From Gymnorhina tibicen (taxonomy: Eukaryota > Chordata > Aves > Passeriformes > Artamidae), in contig VXAZ01006807.1 of the NCBI GenBank assembly GCA_013399875.1, positions 744,001-808,000 on the forward strand: a stretch of DNA of 64,000 nucleotides. Reading direction: 5' to 3'. Under the pieces are notes generated by a model. That model did no database searches, was not told the origin of the DNA, and was given only the letters and a program-made list of their open reading frames with translations. The translations under genes were made by a program, and so were the position numbers. Positions 37,701-45,837 of the stretch are shown here, piece by piece; within the stretch, counting starts at the first letter, position 1; each line of letters opens with the position of its first letter.

Positions 37701-40700
37701 TATCCTCTTTTTTGTACTCAAACAGTTCTTTCTGTGAATCAAACTTAGCTTCCACTTGTGCCAATTGCTGCACTGGAAATTCTTTCCCACTGTCTAGAGG
37801 TCGTGCCATGGTGCACATTCCTTCATCAGTAACAGCTGAGTTATCTAAGTCTGCTGCAGTCTCTTCATGCACAGTAGCTGGCACCTCTTCATCCCCTTTC
37901 AGATCTTCGGCATCTACAACACAAATGCTGTAAAACTCCTTGTCTTTCACATTTTGAGTGTTGTCTACATCAAGACAGGAAAATGTTGCAGATCTCTCTC
38001 TATATGAACTTGAAACTTCCTGTAAGCTGTCACTCTTGCTGTCTTCAACATTTACTGTTGTTTCATTTTGCCTTGAATGGTTACACATAACTGCATAATC
38101 CTCCAGAGAATTTCTATTCAAGGAAATTTCACTCTGTAAGCCTTTGTCTACGATGTCTGGTACATGTGAATTAGAAATATGATCAAACAAGCAATCCTCT
38201 GGTGCAGCTACATTTTCATTATCAGTATTGCTATTACTATTTTCTATATTGTTAATGTGCTGACCGTTGCTATTAGATTTTTTAGGTGCTCTTTTTTTAA
38301 TAACCCAATCTTTCTTTTCTTCACTTTTCCGCAGATTTCTGTATGTACCAGAGACTTTCAAGAGGTGACTAAAGGAATTAAAGAAGCTAAAAGGTCTGCC
38401 ATACGTCCTCCTAGGGCTCGAATGGGGAGTATTCCCCATGCTGTTATATGACGAATTTTTTGCTTTTCTACCCCGAAAGCCAGATTTAGAATCTGACACT
38501 GCGCAATCATCGCTACAAACACGTTCAATGCCGACTGTTGCAGCTGCCCCATTAACTGTCCTTCCCACTGTATGCAGATCCTGGCTTTCCACAGTTCCAA
38601 AAATTGAAGATAAAGTTTTACTTATCCTTGACTTTGGTGCTTCCTCTTCCACAGATTTATGTAACAAGCTGGTTTTCTCCTCACTCGTGCTGTTACTCAA
38701 TTCTTTACTGAAGCAGCAGCCCATGTTTAGTAAGTAGTGTCAGAGGGTCTTCTCATTGCAAATCACCTTCCTCTTTACACTAACTTTCTATGGCTACTGA
38801 GGAGACGAGGCAACACCCAACTGCCAAAAATAGCACACTTTAAAACCACGCAGGGGGGGTTCATGTGTCATTGCCACTCAAAGTCCAAATCCCAGTTGCT
38901 GAGCAATGTTTCAGTATTTCATCATATACACTGTAATATTCAAGCCAAATACTCCTTCTAATAAGATTAGAGTCTGTTTACGAGTATTACTGTCTTATGA
39001 ACTTCTTTTAATTTCCTAAAAAGTTTTGTTCATCCAAATAATTAAAATATTTAAATGACATCTTTCAAAATTTCCATGTGTGCCAGAAACTACTTATCTT
39101 CATAGTTAATACAACTCTCACCTTCCATACAAGGATAAATGCATTCTGTCTTTACATGTTTAAATCTGACATGTAGATCAAACACTTTTTGGACCATTTT
39201 GTCCTTCTCCTCCCTTCCCCCAGAGCTGAACCTACACCACCATTACTTCTTTAGGAAAAACAGGCTAAAGATAGATAAGACCTCATGTATTCCATTGAGC
39301 AGTCACTGTACGTTATCAGAAGCTAATTCTGTTCCAAGCCTTTTTTTAAAATTTGTTATCTGCCTGAAAAAAAAGAATACATAATTCCTCAGTGACTTAC
39401 AGCACTGAAGGGGGCCTCAAGATCATTTACCCACCTCGTGGTACTGTGACAGAATTAATCATACTTAACCTCAGAAAAAACCTGTGTATCCTTTTGCTAA
39501 AAACTCAAAAATATTTAAAAAGTGATTTGACTGAATGTTACTCCTTCCATAAGTCTGTCCTGAGTATAGTTTTCACTGTTGTACATATACAGACGCCTTC
39601 TGACCTTAGAACAACTAAACCATTTTTATACACATGTATTTACATATTGAAATACTTCAATTACTGTAAGTTCTTGTAGTTGCTAATAAAAAGTGGTTCT
39701 GTTTCTTCAAAAATAAAAGCCCAATAAAAAAGCTGAAAATACCCAGCAATCTTTTTCTGCTCTAAAGAGACTTATTCTTCTTTGCCTTTCCATTACCTCA
39801 CATTGCTCAGACCTTCTCTCAAATTCATTGCTATTATTTCGAATTTGGACCCCATACTTCAGAGAGCTTAGAGTGTACAACTACAGCACCACTCTACTCT
39901 GTTACTTAAAACATATTGAAAATATGTAAGAGTGTAAGACAAAACAGACCCTTAAACTCTATTTCAAATATTCTTTTAGACAAACATTGAACTCGGTGCT
40001 ATTTTTCCATTGGTTGTGCACTTTATGGCAACTACTATTCCACTAACTCTGACCATAAAACATTGCTGAATTGGCTAAAAAGTACATCCCCTCTTCAGCA
40101 AGTCTGCTTTGAAACTGCGAAGTAAGATCAGAGGAAAACTACCCTCCCCCCGCCCCTCATCCAACCCAGGAAGACTCCAAGTGCCTGAAGCTACTCTGTT
40201 CCTAAGGATAGGAAGTCTGATGCATCATTGCTGCCATCTGCTGCATTTTTTTTAATTCTCCCGTGGGACAAAGTTATTCAACATGCTTGGATCCAGACTG
40301 AAAACTATGCCAAGTCACTCCTCTCTTTAGCATTCCCTGGAACTGAGAACAGGGAAAGGGGGAGGGAGTTACTTATAATAGTTTTTTTGAAGAAATGCCA
40401 TGAGCAAACAATTCAACTGTTTTTAATGTCAGCTTAAAGCCACAGTAATAATTAAAAAGTTCACAGCTATTCAGAAAACTCCCTTATCAGGTGAACAAAC
40501 AGCAAGATTTTTCCTTTTGTGATTTAACCATTACTAACTCATGCTTTCTAGAGAGGAGCTTAGTGTCTTTAAGAGACAGAGCAGGGCAAAGTCCACTTTT
40601 CCAGTGCCTTAACAACCACTTCTCCTATCAACTAATGGAAAGAAAAGGGGTGAAGCAGTTCAGGCAAGCAGAAACTTATTCCAGTTCTCCCATACCCTTC

Positions 40701-43700
40701 TCATGTGCAAAGGCACATTTTGTACTTGTTCCTTTGTTTTTATCTTAGGGTTCCAGGGATAATTTCTATTTTTAAGCAGCTACAGTGCACATTCATTAAG
40801 TCAAATTTCTCAATACTATTTATTTTGCGATCACAACTTTAAAAAAAAAAAAAAAAAGGGCAACATGAAGCAGAAAATGCCACTCTTGTTATGCTACATC
40901 ACCTGAGGCACCTTCTGGCTAAGCTAAACACTGCCACCAACTTGAAAAGCACTTGACACAGTTCATGCTCTGCTACTTCAGAGCCCAACTCGACTGGGGA
41001 GTAGGTTTTGTAATTTTTTTTTTCCCCTTTATTCATACATATTTTAGCTCTGGTCTATTTCTCATCTACTCAGAGCCTAAACAGGTCTTCTGTCTCCATG
41101 AAACAAAAGTGCTCTGAAGCAGCACTTAATAACCTGAACAATTACTTTTTATTAAATAGGTATTTAGTCCTATGTCCTGCACACACCTACACAGAAGGCA
41201 AGAAGTCAACATGCTTATTAACATGAGTGTAACTTACCCATCTTTTATTTCTCCATATACCTATTCTTTGCCAAGGAATAAGGGTTTATTCCAGATACAG
41301 CCTTATAGGCCTAAGTTTTAAAACATAATCTAGATTTAAAGTTAAAATAACACAAGTCAAAACAGTTCTTACAGCCTACTGACATCTAACTTCCTTTACT
41401 CTTTTTCTAGAATAAAGTCATGCAATTGTAACATGTCCTGAAGAAACAGTGATTATGCTGCACTCCCAGGCCATACCTGATGCCATGCCCACCATCAGTT
41501 AAGGCAACAGAGAAGAGCAGCATCAGAACAGATGTTGCAGTGACACTACTGCAGGCTTCTGGACACAGCTGGTCAAATTGCTTAACTTTCTCTTCAATAG
41601 ATCATGGTTAATGGACTGCTAAGAGTTTAAGTACACATTCTACACATTGAAACAATTAAACATGAGCATTAGAAGTCACCTACAGGTACAAAACTATTCT
41701 TAAGGCCTGTTCACTTTTCCTACAGTCTAAATCTAGAATACTATGACAGAAAGAGCAAACACCAACCAGTATTGATCCTTCATGATGCTGATACTGTGTA
41801 TGTCCAGTTTTAGGTCTAATTCTCCCATTGCTTGTTTAAAGCTAGTCGTGATCTCTTGAATTATTACGTACCACCTACTCATTATACAAACTGCTACTTA
41901 ACTTTAAATTGACACATACTGCATGTAATGTAACTGCATGTAATACTGTGTACTGTCAAATGATCTGAGGATTATATGGTATACTGAATTTTCACTGAGC
42001 ACATGGTCCTGTATTAAACTAGTAAATCTAATTTTCTCAGTTCCTTTTTCTTCTGAGGCTTATTCTTGAATGGACTGCAAAAGGATTTTTGCACAACACA
42101 ATCTAGCAGCAATAAGCCTGAGACATTCTTTTATAGTACTTCCTAAGGAAAACATTTTTGGGAAGTACAATTAAGTGCCATCTTTCATGAATTTCTAGTT
42201 CTTTTTCCTCTGCTTTGAACAATGGTATGACTGAACTTGTATTTACAGTACCTATAAGCACTGACAAAAATCAGTGTACCACACAGATTTGAATTCCCAT
42301 TAAGAGAAAACCACGGCAGCACCTGGTAATTATTCAGCTAGGGAAAAGAAGGGTGATGCTCATATTGCAATCAGACAGCAAGTTTAAATGGCCCCACTGT
42401 AACATCCTGCACTGGAACACACATTTGCAGAACTTGTTGTCACTTGACAACAAGAATCCCTTCTGAAGTTATTTTCAAATTTTCAGATCAGGTCTTCAAT
42501 TTGGCTAATCAAGGAAAGGCCATTGTAAAGTCATTGGTGTTGTAAAGACATTGTAAAGACCATTGTATTGGTCATTGTAAAGTGCTCTGTGAGGCCACAC
42601 ATTCAAATGGGAGCATAGAAGAGGAAGAGTTTAGGCTCAACAAACAAGGAAAAAGACTGTGCATACCTTTAGCACTAAAGGTCAGTTAAATTCTGTCTGG
42701 CAGAGACAGGACATACAAACTACCTCCACCATGGGATTTGGGGTCTTGGCCTCTGCCCTCAGAGCAACCTCTGATTTCTAGCAGCAAAGAGCTACTATTG
42801 AATAGGAAACACAGAAGTGAGTTAAAATGGAGGGAAACATTTCTTAAACACTGACTTTCCTGGGTCCAGCCTAACAAGGGCTTTCTCAGAAAGAGTAATT
42901 GTCAATCAGGATACAAACAGTCCATTGACAGATGTCACCTCAAGTGACAAAGCCCACCTTTAAGTTAAAGAAGTTGCAAAAATAGCACATTTAACTCCCA
43001 AACCTAAGAAAACCATCAAGGCTAAGATTCTGCTGGCATCCTCCAAGCTATGTATCTCCAATGTGTAAGTCTAAGTGACCATCAACAAGAAATCCATGAA
43101 GATCCTCCAGATGCAAATTTCCTTCAAGTGACTTGTGTGCTAAGCTATCAAAATTCTGCTGTAAAATACTACTAAAATCAGCCAAACTCAAGAATGGTTG
43201 TGTTGGAAAAGAACCATACTAGGCTAGTGATTGATCTACATTATGCATTAAATAGCATAATTTCATAGCTACTTCAAGGCAGAAGACTGTCTCCCTCTCT
43301 ATGAGGTTAAGATTTTGAAAAATGTTAGTAAACAAGCGACCTGTGTATCTTTAAGCAGCAACCCTGGAAAGTGATTTCTGAAGGGTTCCATCACAACATC
43401 AAAACTTTCATTTTAATTTAGTCACTACTGATTACCTATTCAAAATTACTCACAGTAGAATGTGTTCAGTTTTGTTCTTGCCAAATAACAGAATGACTAA
43501 GGTCATCATTAGAAAAATCTAGTTATTGTTCAAGAGAAAACAAAAAAATACTTTATATAACCACTTCAGAATAAGAACCAGCCTACTACTTATTTTTACA
43601 GGATCTACAGAAGTGCATCAAAATTCCCCATAGAAATTCTCTAACTTTCTTCCTGAACAAAAGCGTTTGGACAAGGTATATCAGGAGATCCCAGTGGAAC

Positions 43701-45783
43701 AGCACAGCCAAAACAGCTGGGAATGCAATTCAGCACATTTCTTGTAAGTCTATTAAAAAAAGACTCCTAGAAACTTCACTAGGTGCCATGGCAGTATGGC
43801 CTCGTATCAAAGCACACAAATAATGATCAGCACAAACATGCATCTATGTCTTTTTGCAGTCTAACCCTCTGATCTCAAAATAATTAAGACAGAAGAAACA
43901 CCAGGTGATTTTCACTTCACCTGAAGTATGTACTTGCTAAAGGCAATAGAGTCAGGATTCCACAAGTTTTTCTCCTTCCTATCACATTCATGGAAAGACA
44001 CGGAAAGTGTCTTAATGATTTTAGTTTGCTAACTTTTTCCTGCACTCTGAGAAGTTTTTCTCCAACTATAACCTTGTTCCCAAAACTTGCAAGTGAAGTC
44101 CTGAAGCACTGGCAAAAATCAACTCACGTAAGCATGGCATTACAGAAAGGACCATTTTGAAAACACCACTTTTAACAGAATATATTGGTAATTATGCTCC
44201 TATAACAGAATGACCTTCTGATGCTGTGCATATAAGAGTATCATAGTGGTGTAACTTAAAACTTAATAAGCTACAGGTCTCATCTTTTTCAGATAAAAAA
44301 TTCAGCCAAAGAAAAGCTTTAATCACAAAAGAATAAGTTATTTGAAATGTACCATTATAGCACTATGGATACATTCCATACTATCTTAATTGACATCAGC
44401 CTTCTCATGAAAATAACAGTAAGATCTTCTGAAATTTAAAGAAATGGTTACTCTCTCTTTCTCCAAATAAGTAGGGAAGAACAGGACTTAAGATTTAGAT
44501 CCAATTTTTTCCTTTTTTAATAAAAATTCTAGTATGTCAGATTAAAAGAACTAGCATCCATGTGAAGACTCATCAAATTGCATTTAATGCTAATGCACTT
44601 GCTGAAATGCAAAGCCAGTTCCAAGCTTTTGCAGGAAATCTGCAAGCCTCTCTTACTAAAGTTTACACACTGGTTTATTGGCACTAATGCCCTGAGTACA
44701 GAGAAAAAAAAAATCAGCAGCAAATCACAAAAGCTCAACTTTCAGAAGTACAGCAGAAAACCAAGTTGAATTTTTTCCTCTGTCAAGTAAGTCAAAATTC
44801 ACATCTGAGAAATGTAAAACGGAGAAGAGAACTCAGAAAAAAAAAAAGGGGAGGAGAGGAACAACCAAAAAGTGCACCAGCTTGTTTAGAAAAGAAAAGC
44901 ACAAGTTTAGAGTGCTTTTCAAAATGGTCCTTAGTGGTTGCTGCAAGGTAAGTTGGAAGCAGGAAGCATCTGCTGCTTAGCACAGCACAAGCAAAGTGCC
45001 TGGCAGAACATACAGTGAAACCAAACCCTTCAAGATGTCCCAAGAGGAAACATTCCTCCCAACATACAGTTAACAAAGATGAAAATTTTAAAATATTTCA
45101 ATACAAATTAAGTATTCCATCTTCTTGAAGACATATGTAACATTTACTGCAACACACACATACACAGTACAATCTACTGTATGATGTGCCAAAAGCATCC
45201 CATACAGCCACTTACTGGATCCTGCACAGCAGCACAGCAACAGCAGCACGTGCCACTTGGCAGAACTGACTGAGCGAAATTCCTGTTACAGACTGCGACT
45301 TTCTGCTTGTATGGATTTGTGCTTTTTTCAATTACACATACATACAAAGTGCATTCCCTGCATTTTCCTCACATGGTAATGTGTGAGCAAGACCCTAATT
45401 CAAAATTGGTGATACAATTCCTACTCAGCCTAAAAAGCCCTGTACCTTAAATGGCTGCAAACTGCCATAGCTTGCAGTTGATGTAAATCCCCCCACAGGG
45501 CTGAAGCAAAGTTAAATTGAGGTTCCTACTCAGAATGGAGAATTACCACCTCCAACAGCTCTGTTCTGTTTAATGTTGCAATGCTGTCTGTCAGCCAACT
45601 GTCTCTAAAATGTTCTGACCTACAATTTTGATTAAGACATAGTAAAAACACAGTGTTCCATACAACACTTACACCAGGGGAACATGCAATTATAATACTT
45701 ACTAGATGAGAACCGTCCTTAACTTCTTGTACTTGCTGCACCTGCGGTTCAGCCACAACTTTAGTGTCCTGATCAGAAGTCAT
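10495..45783 (-). CDS. LARP4B: LARP4B, La-related protein 4B (whole spliced coding span, canonical form)
   Basis: LARP4B is a cytoplasmic RNA-binding protein that binds poly(A)-binding protein and RACK1 and promotes mRNA stability and translation (family knowledge). Sixteen coding exons on the minus strand join in consistent phase and give 27 + 698 = 725 codons ending in TGA at 10495-10497; the human protein is, from memory, 738 residues. Order of parts: variant PAM2 motif (about residues 30-45, LNPNAKVW), La motif (about 140-225, containing [20 protein letters not shown]), RRM (about 227-300, containing [13 protein letters not shown]), a conserved stretch of about 70 residues after the RRM ([18 protein letters not shown]), a low-complexity Ser/Pro/Arg region, the conserved [13 protein letters not shown] block and the tail [12 protein letters not shown]...STPPKSPQ. 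The ATG at 45783 follows an exon with no earlier ATG. Its Kozak context is weak (C at -3). Identity as LARP4B rather than LARP4 rests on close match along the entire length. Confidence 0.97.
10777..12049 (-). other. LARP4B: Introns around the 11313-11424 exon
   Basis: Two short introns (10777-11312 and 11425-12049). AT-rich, no repeat or other feature seen. Confidence 0.8.
11313..11424 (-). CDS. LARP4B: LARP4B penultimate exon
   Basis: Acceptor ctggatgcttacag at 11425, donor GCCATA|GTAAGT at 11312; 112 nt, phase 2 to 0. It encodes [20 protein letters not shown] and ends [12 protein letters not shown], matching the human block [13 protein letters not shown]. Confidence 0.93.
12050..12171 (-). 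CDS. LARP4B: LARP4B variable C-terminal exon
   Basis: Acceptor tgcctcttttag-type at 12172, donor ACTGA|GTAAGC at 12049; 122 nt, phase 0 to 2. It encodes [20 protein letters not shown] and [20 protein letters not shown]. It aligns with human VDASVNTLPVVVSREPSVPAS with low conservation. Confidence 0.92.
12445..13410 (-). mobile_element. CR1 LINE fragment (about 1 kb) in a LARP4B intron
   Basis: It reads from the CR1 3' tail (agaatcatcaaggctggaaa) to the reverse transcriptase core, where the minus strand gives [20 protein letters not shown] and TDNTKL, a degraded form of GPVLFNIFINDLD...ADDTKL. The catalytic DD has become DN, and frames are broken. It lies in the same orientation as LARP4B, in the intron between the exons ending at 16149 and starting at 12171. 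Confidence 0.93.
13411..16148 (-). other. LARP4B: Part of LARP4B intron right of the CR1 copy
   Basis: Unique-looking intronic DNA. Several frames of 60-95 codons on either strand without motifs; nothing supported. Confidence 0.75.
16149..16313 (-). CDS. LARP4B: LARP4B exon with the [13 protein letters not shown] block
   Basis: Acceptor tttctattccag at 16314, donor GAAAGA|GTGAGT at 16148; 165 nt, 55 codons, phase 0 to 0. It encodes [40 protein letters not shown] and [15 protein letters not shown]. This proline-rich block is the best conserved part of the C-terminal half. Confidence 0.96.
16314..19347 (-). other. LARP4B: LARP4B intron
   Basis: About 3 kb. A slightly GC-richer patch at 18060-18400 carries a 111-codon plus-strand frame with no recognised motif. 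No repeat seen. Confidence 0.75.
19348..19393 (-). CDS. LARP4B: LARP4B 46-nt micro-exon
   Basis: Acceptor ctttcccatag at 19394, donor TTTACA|GTGAGT at 19347; phase 2 to 0. It encodes [15 protein letters not shown]. It is identified by the human match KNSFGYRKKREEKFT and by exact phase fit to both neighbours. Confidence 0.93.
19394..20821 (-). other. LARP4B: LARP4B intron
   Basis: About 1.4 kb, AT-rich, no repeat, exon or RNA gene recognised. Confidence 0.8.
20822..21076 (-). CDS. LARP4B: LARP4B Ser/Arg-rich exon
   Basis: Acceptor gaatttatag at 21077, donor GGAAG|GTGAGT at 20821; 255 nt, phase 2 to 2. It encodes [39 protein letters not shown] and ends [10 protein letters not shown] with the next exon. 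Basic, low-complexity, with likely methylation or phosphorylation sites; divergence from human is concentrated around the [14 protein letters not shown] part. Confidence 0.95.
21077..21560 (-). other. LARP4B: LARP4B GC-AG intron
   Basis: A 484-nt intron starting GCAAGT and ending TATAG. The GC donor is supported by exact conservation of the protein across the join (PPRNR|NPSKSH). Confidence 0.9.
21561..21667 (-). CDS. LARP4B: LARP4B exon with a GC 5' splice site
   Basis: Acceptor caatttttttag at 21668; 107 nt, phase 0 to 2. It encodes [20 protein letters not shown] and [16 protein letters not shown]. The only donor that keeps the frame is AACAG|GCAAGT at 21560, a GC instead of GT donor with an otherwise perfect match to U1. 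No GT alternative preserves the known protein. Confidence 0.94.
21668..24642 (-). other. LARP4B: LARP4B intron
   Basis: About 3 kb of AT-rich DNA with homopolymer T and A runs (near 22900, 22980 and 23890). No mobile element recognised. Confidence 0.75.
24643..24852 (-). CDS. LARP4B: LARP4B post-RRM conserved exon
   Basis: Acceptor tctcctttgcag at 24853, donor TCGTTG|GTAAGT at 24642; 210 nt, 70 codons, phase 0 to 0. It encodes [20 protein letters not shown] and the aromatic-rich block [19 protein letters not shown] and [13 protein letters not shown]. This stretch is highly conserved between LARP4 and LARP4B. Confidence 0.97.
24853..25760 (-). other. LARP4B: Introns flanking the 54-nt exon
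   Basis: Introns of 352 nt (24853-25204) and 502 nt (25259-25760). Nothing beyond splice sites seen. Confidence 0.8.
25205..25258 (-). CDS. LARP4B: LARP4B micro-exon at the end of the RRM
   Basis: Acceptor ttttttttaaag at 25259, donor ATTAAG|GTAAAC at 25204; 54 nt, 18 codons, phase 0 to 0. It encodes [18 protein letters not shown], the last helix and strand of the RRM. Skipping it would keep the frame but destroy the RRM. Confidence 0.95.
25761..25871 (-). CDS. LARP4B: LARP4B RRM core exon
   Basis: Acceptor actttccccag at 25872, donor CAGCAG|GTAACA at 25760; 111 nt, phase 0 to 0, exactly 37 codons. It encodes [20 protein letters not shown] and [25 protein letters not shown] is the RNP1-like strand, which lacks the classical aromatic RNP1 pattern, as in other La-module RRMs. 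Confidence 0.97.
25872..27662 (-). other. LARP4B: LARP4B intron inside the RRM
   Basis: About 1.8 kb. A short purine-rich patch (aggtaaaggggggcggggaa) near 25895 sits just upstream of the RRM core exon in the transcript, so the polypyrimidine tract of that acceptor is unusually long. Nothing else seen. Confidence 0.75.
27663..27766 (-). CDS. LARP4B: LARP4B exon joining La motif and RRM
   Basis: Acceptor ttttctctcctag at 27767, donor ATTGAA|GTAAGG at 27662; 104 nt, phase 1 to 0. It encodes [20 protein letters not shown] and [15 protein letters not shown]: the end of the La motif and the first beta strand of the RRM (CIVILRE, the RNP2-like strand). Confidence 0.96.
28083..29880 (-). mobile_element. 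Older CR1-type LINE with internal deletion, in a LARP4B intron
   Basis: The 3' tail begins at about 28083 (aacatagaatatcaggttgg). On the minus strand, pieces of the reverse transcriptase end ([26 protein letters not shown]) and, further 5', the endonuclease-to-RT linker ([18 protein letters not shown] and, after a frame break, NKKGFFRY) are readable. Between the linker and DDTKL, about 0.7 kb of RT fingers and palm is missing, with the join near 28875. The 29290-29880 part resembles 5' CR1-type sequence but I can only assign it weakly. Confidence 0.8.
30111..30247 (-). CDS. LARP4B: LARP4B La-motif core exon
   Basis: Acceptor tttgctcccaacag at 30248, donor AGAT|GTAAGT at 30110; 137 nt, phase 2 to 1. 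It encodes [20 protein letters not shown] and [23 protein letters not shown], the winged-helix core of the La motif, almost identical to the human protein. Confidence 0.97.
30248..30712 (-). other. LARP4B: LARP4B intron inside the La motif
   Basis: 465 nt, AT-rich, no feature recognised. Confidence 0.8.
30713..30794 (-). CDS. LARP4B: LARP4B exon opening the La motif
   Basis: Acceptor ttttaattattag at 30795, donor TCTAG|GTATGT at 30712; 82 nt, phase 1 to 2. It encodes [20 protein letters not shown] followed by LEFCLS, the first helix of the La motif. The short length explains why it is easily missed. Confidence 0.94.
30795..32906 (-). other. LARP4B: LARP4B intron before the La motif
   Basis: About 2.1 kb, AT-rich. 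No repeat, exon or RNA gene recognised. Confidence 0.75.
32907..33068 (-). CDS. LARP4B: LARP4B exon between PAM2 and La motif
   Basis: Acceptor gtctgtgctgcag at 33069, donor ACAG|GTAAGA at 32906; 162 nt, phase 1 to phase 1. It encodes the acidic linker [14 protein letters not shown]...[23 protein letters not shown], which aligns with the human linker DANGDGDQGHENA...ADMNALALGPSEYDS with many changes, as expected for an unstructured spacer. Confidence 0.94.
33260..33407 (-). CDS. LARP4B: LARP4B PAM2-motif exon
   Basis: Acceptor tttctttttgcag at 33408, donor GAAG|GTATGA at 33259; 148 nt, phase 0 in and phase 1 out. It encodes [16 protein letters not shown], the LARP4/4B variant of the PABP-interacting motif PAM2, in which tryptophan replaces the usual phenylalanine. 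The MLLE domain of poly(A)-binding protein is the known partner. This is the exon at which the canonical start exon and the giant exon converge; both end in phase 0. Confidence 0.96.
33784..33803. repeat. Poly(A) tract
   Basis: An uninterrupted A-run of about 19 bases between the PAM2 exon and the giant exon. No source retroelement body is recognisable next to it. Confidence 0.8.
34715..34850 (-). mobile_element. CR1 3'-end fragment
   Basis: The bases ggctggaggggaccactgga and ggtcatccagtccaacctcc followed by ctgagcagg are the conserved CR1 3' end in reverse complement. It lies in the intron between the giant exon and the PAM2 exon. Confidence 0.8.
35332..38796 (-). CDS. Giant alternative 5' coding exon of LARP4B (1131 codons), or a nested gene sharing its splice donor
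   Basis: Coding runs from ATG 38724 (context AAACATGG, strong) without a stop for 1131 codons to a consensus donor CTT|GTAAGT at 35332, in phase 0, the phase needed for the LARP4B PAM2 exon at 33407. If the donor is not used, the frame ends six codons later at 35311. An in-frame TGA 15 nt upstream fixes the start. An acceptor-like CTCAG lies at 38797, leaving 72 nt of leader. The protein begins MGCCFSKE (Gly2, Cys3, Cys4, Ser6: N-myristoylation and palmitoylation signature), then EKTSLL (residues 16-21, acidic dileucine form), basic patches around residues 85-150 ([21 protein letters not shown]), and about 850 residues of acidic, Ser/Asn/Cys-rich, probably disordered sequence. The last 100 residues hold five of the nine or so tryptophans (ending [15 protein letters not shown]). 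No transmembrane segment, kinase or RNA-binding domain is visible. I do not recognise the family. An ORF of this length in AT-rich DNA cannot be chance; its link to LARP4B is inferred. Confidence 0.82.
38727..38756 (-). promoter_or_regulatory. uORF (9 codons) ending 2 nt before the long-exon start
   Basis: In the leader of the giant exon, an ATG at 38756 (G at -3) opens a 9-codon frame that ends at TAA 38727-38729, two bases before the main ATG at 38724. This spacing suits stop-and-reinitiate control of translation. Whether the leader is used in this form depends on the unproven acceptor at 38797. Confidence 0.55.
38797..45702 (-). other. LARP4B: Intron between the canonical start exon and the giant exon
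   Basis: About 6.9 kb, AT-rich, apparently free of CR1. It is where a counterpart of the small human exon encoding NGPISQTTSQTSS would be expected; I did not find one by eye. Contains an A-run at about 40841-40857 and the short tandem repeat at 42519. Confidence 0.65.
42519..42582. repeat. Imperfect short tandem repeat of a cattgtaaag unit
   Basis: Four to five degenerate copies of cattgtaaag, spaced by 10-20 bases, with caattgt-like variants. Probably local slippage. Confidence 0.6.
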
Positions 45784-45837
45784 GAGCTGTCTGCTTTTTG
45801 GCTGCTCAGAGAGAACTTTACTGGTCACCTTTGTAAG
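45703..45837 (-). CDS. LARP4B: LARP4B canonical start exon (residues 1-27)
   Basis: The exon begins after a pyrimidine-rich acceptor (cctgtttctgcag) at 45838 and ends before GTAAGT at 45702. Coding starts at ATG 45783 and gives [20 protein letters not shown] and seven more residues, closely matching the human LARP4B N-terminus. The first 54 bases of the exon are 5' UTR. The frame is open upstream through a GTG, but there is no earlier ATG. The exon ends in phase 0, directly after the codon for Leu27. Confidence 0.93.

Noticed and set aside
36755..38737. Plus-strand frames of 60-100 codons opposite the giant exon
   Set aside because: They are antisense shadows of a long real frame and have no motifs or splice signals of their own.
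45703..45828. A longer LARP4B N-terminus starting upstream of MTSDQD
   Set aside because: The upstream frame is open, but the first codon there is GTG, not ATG, and the human protein starts at MTSDQD.
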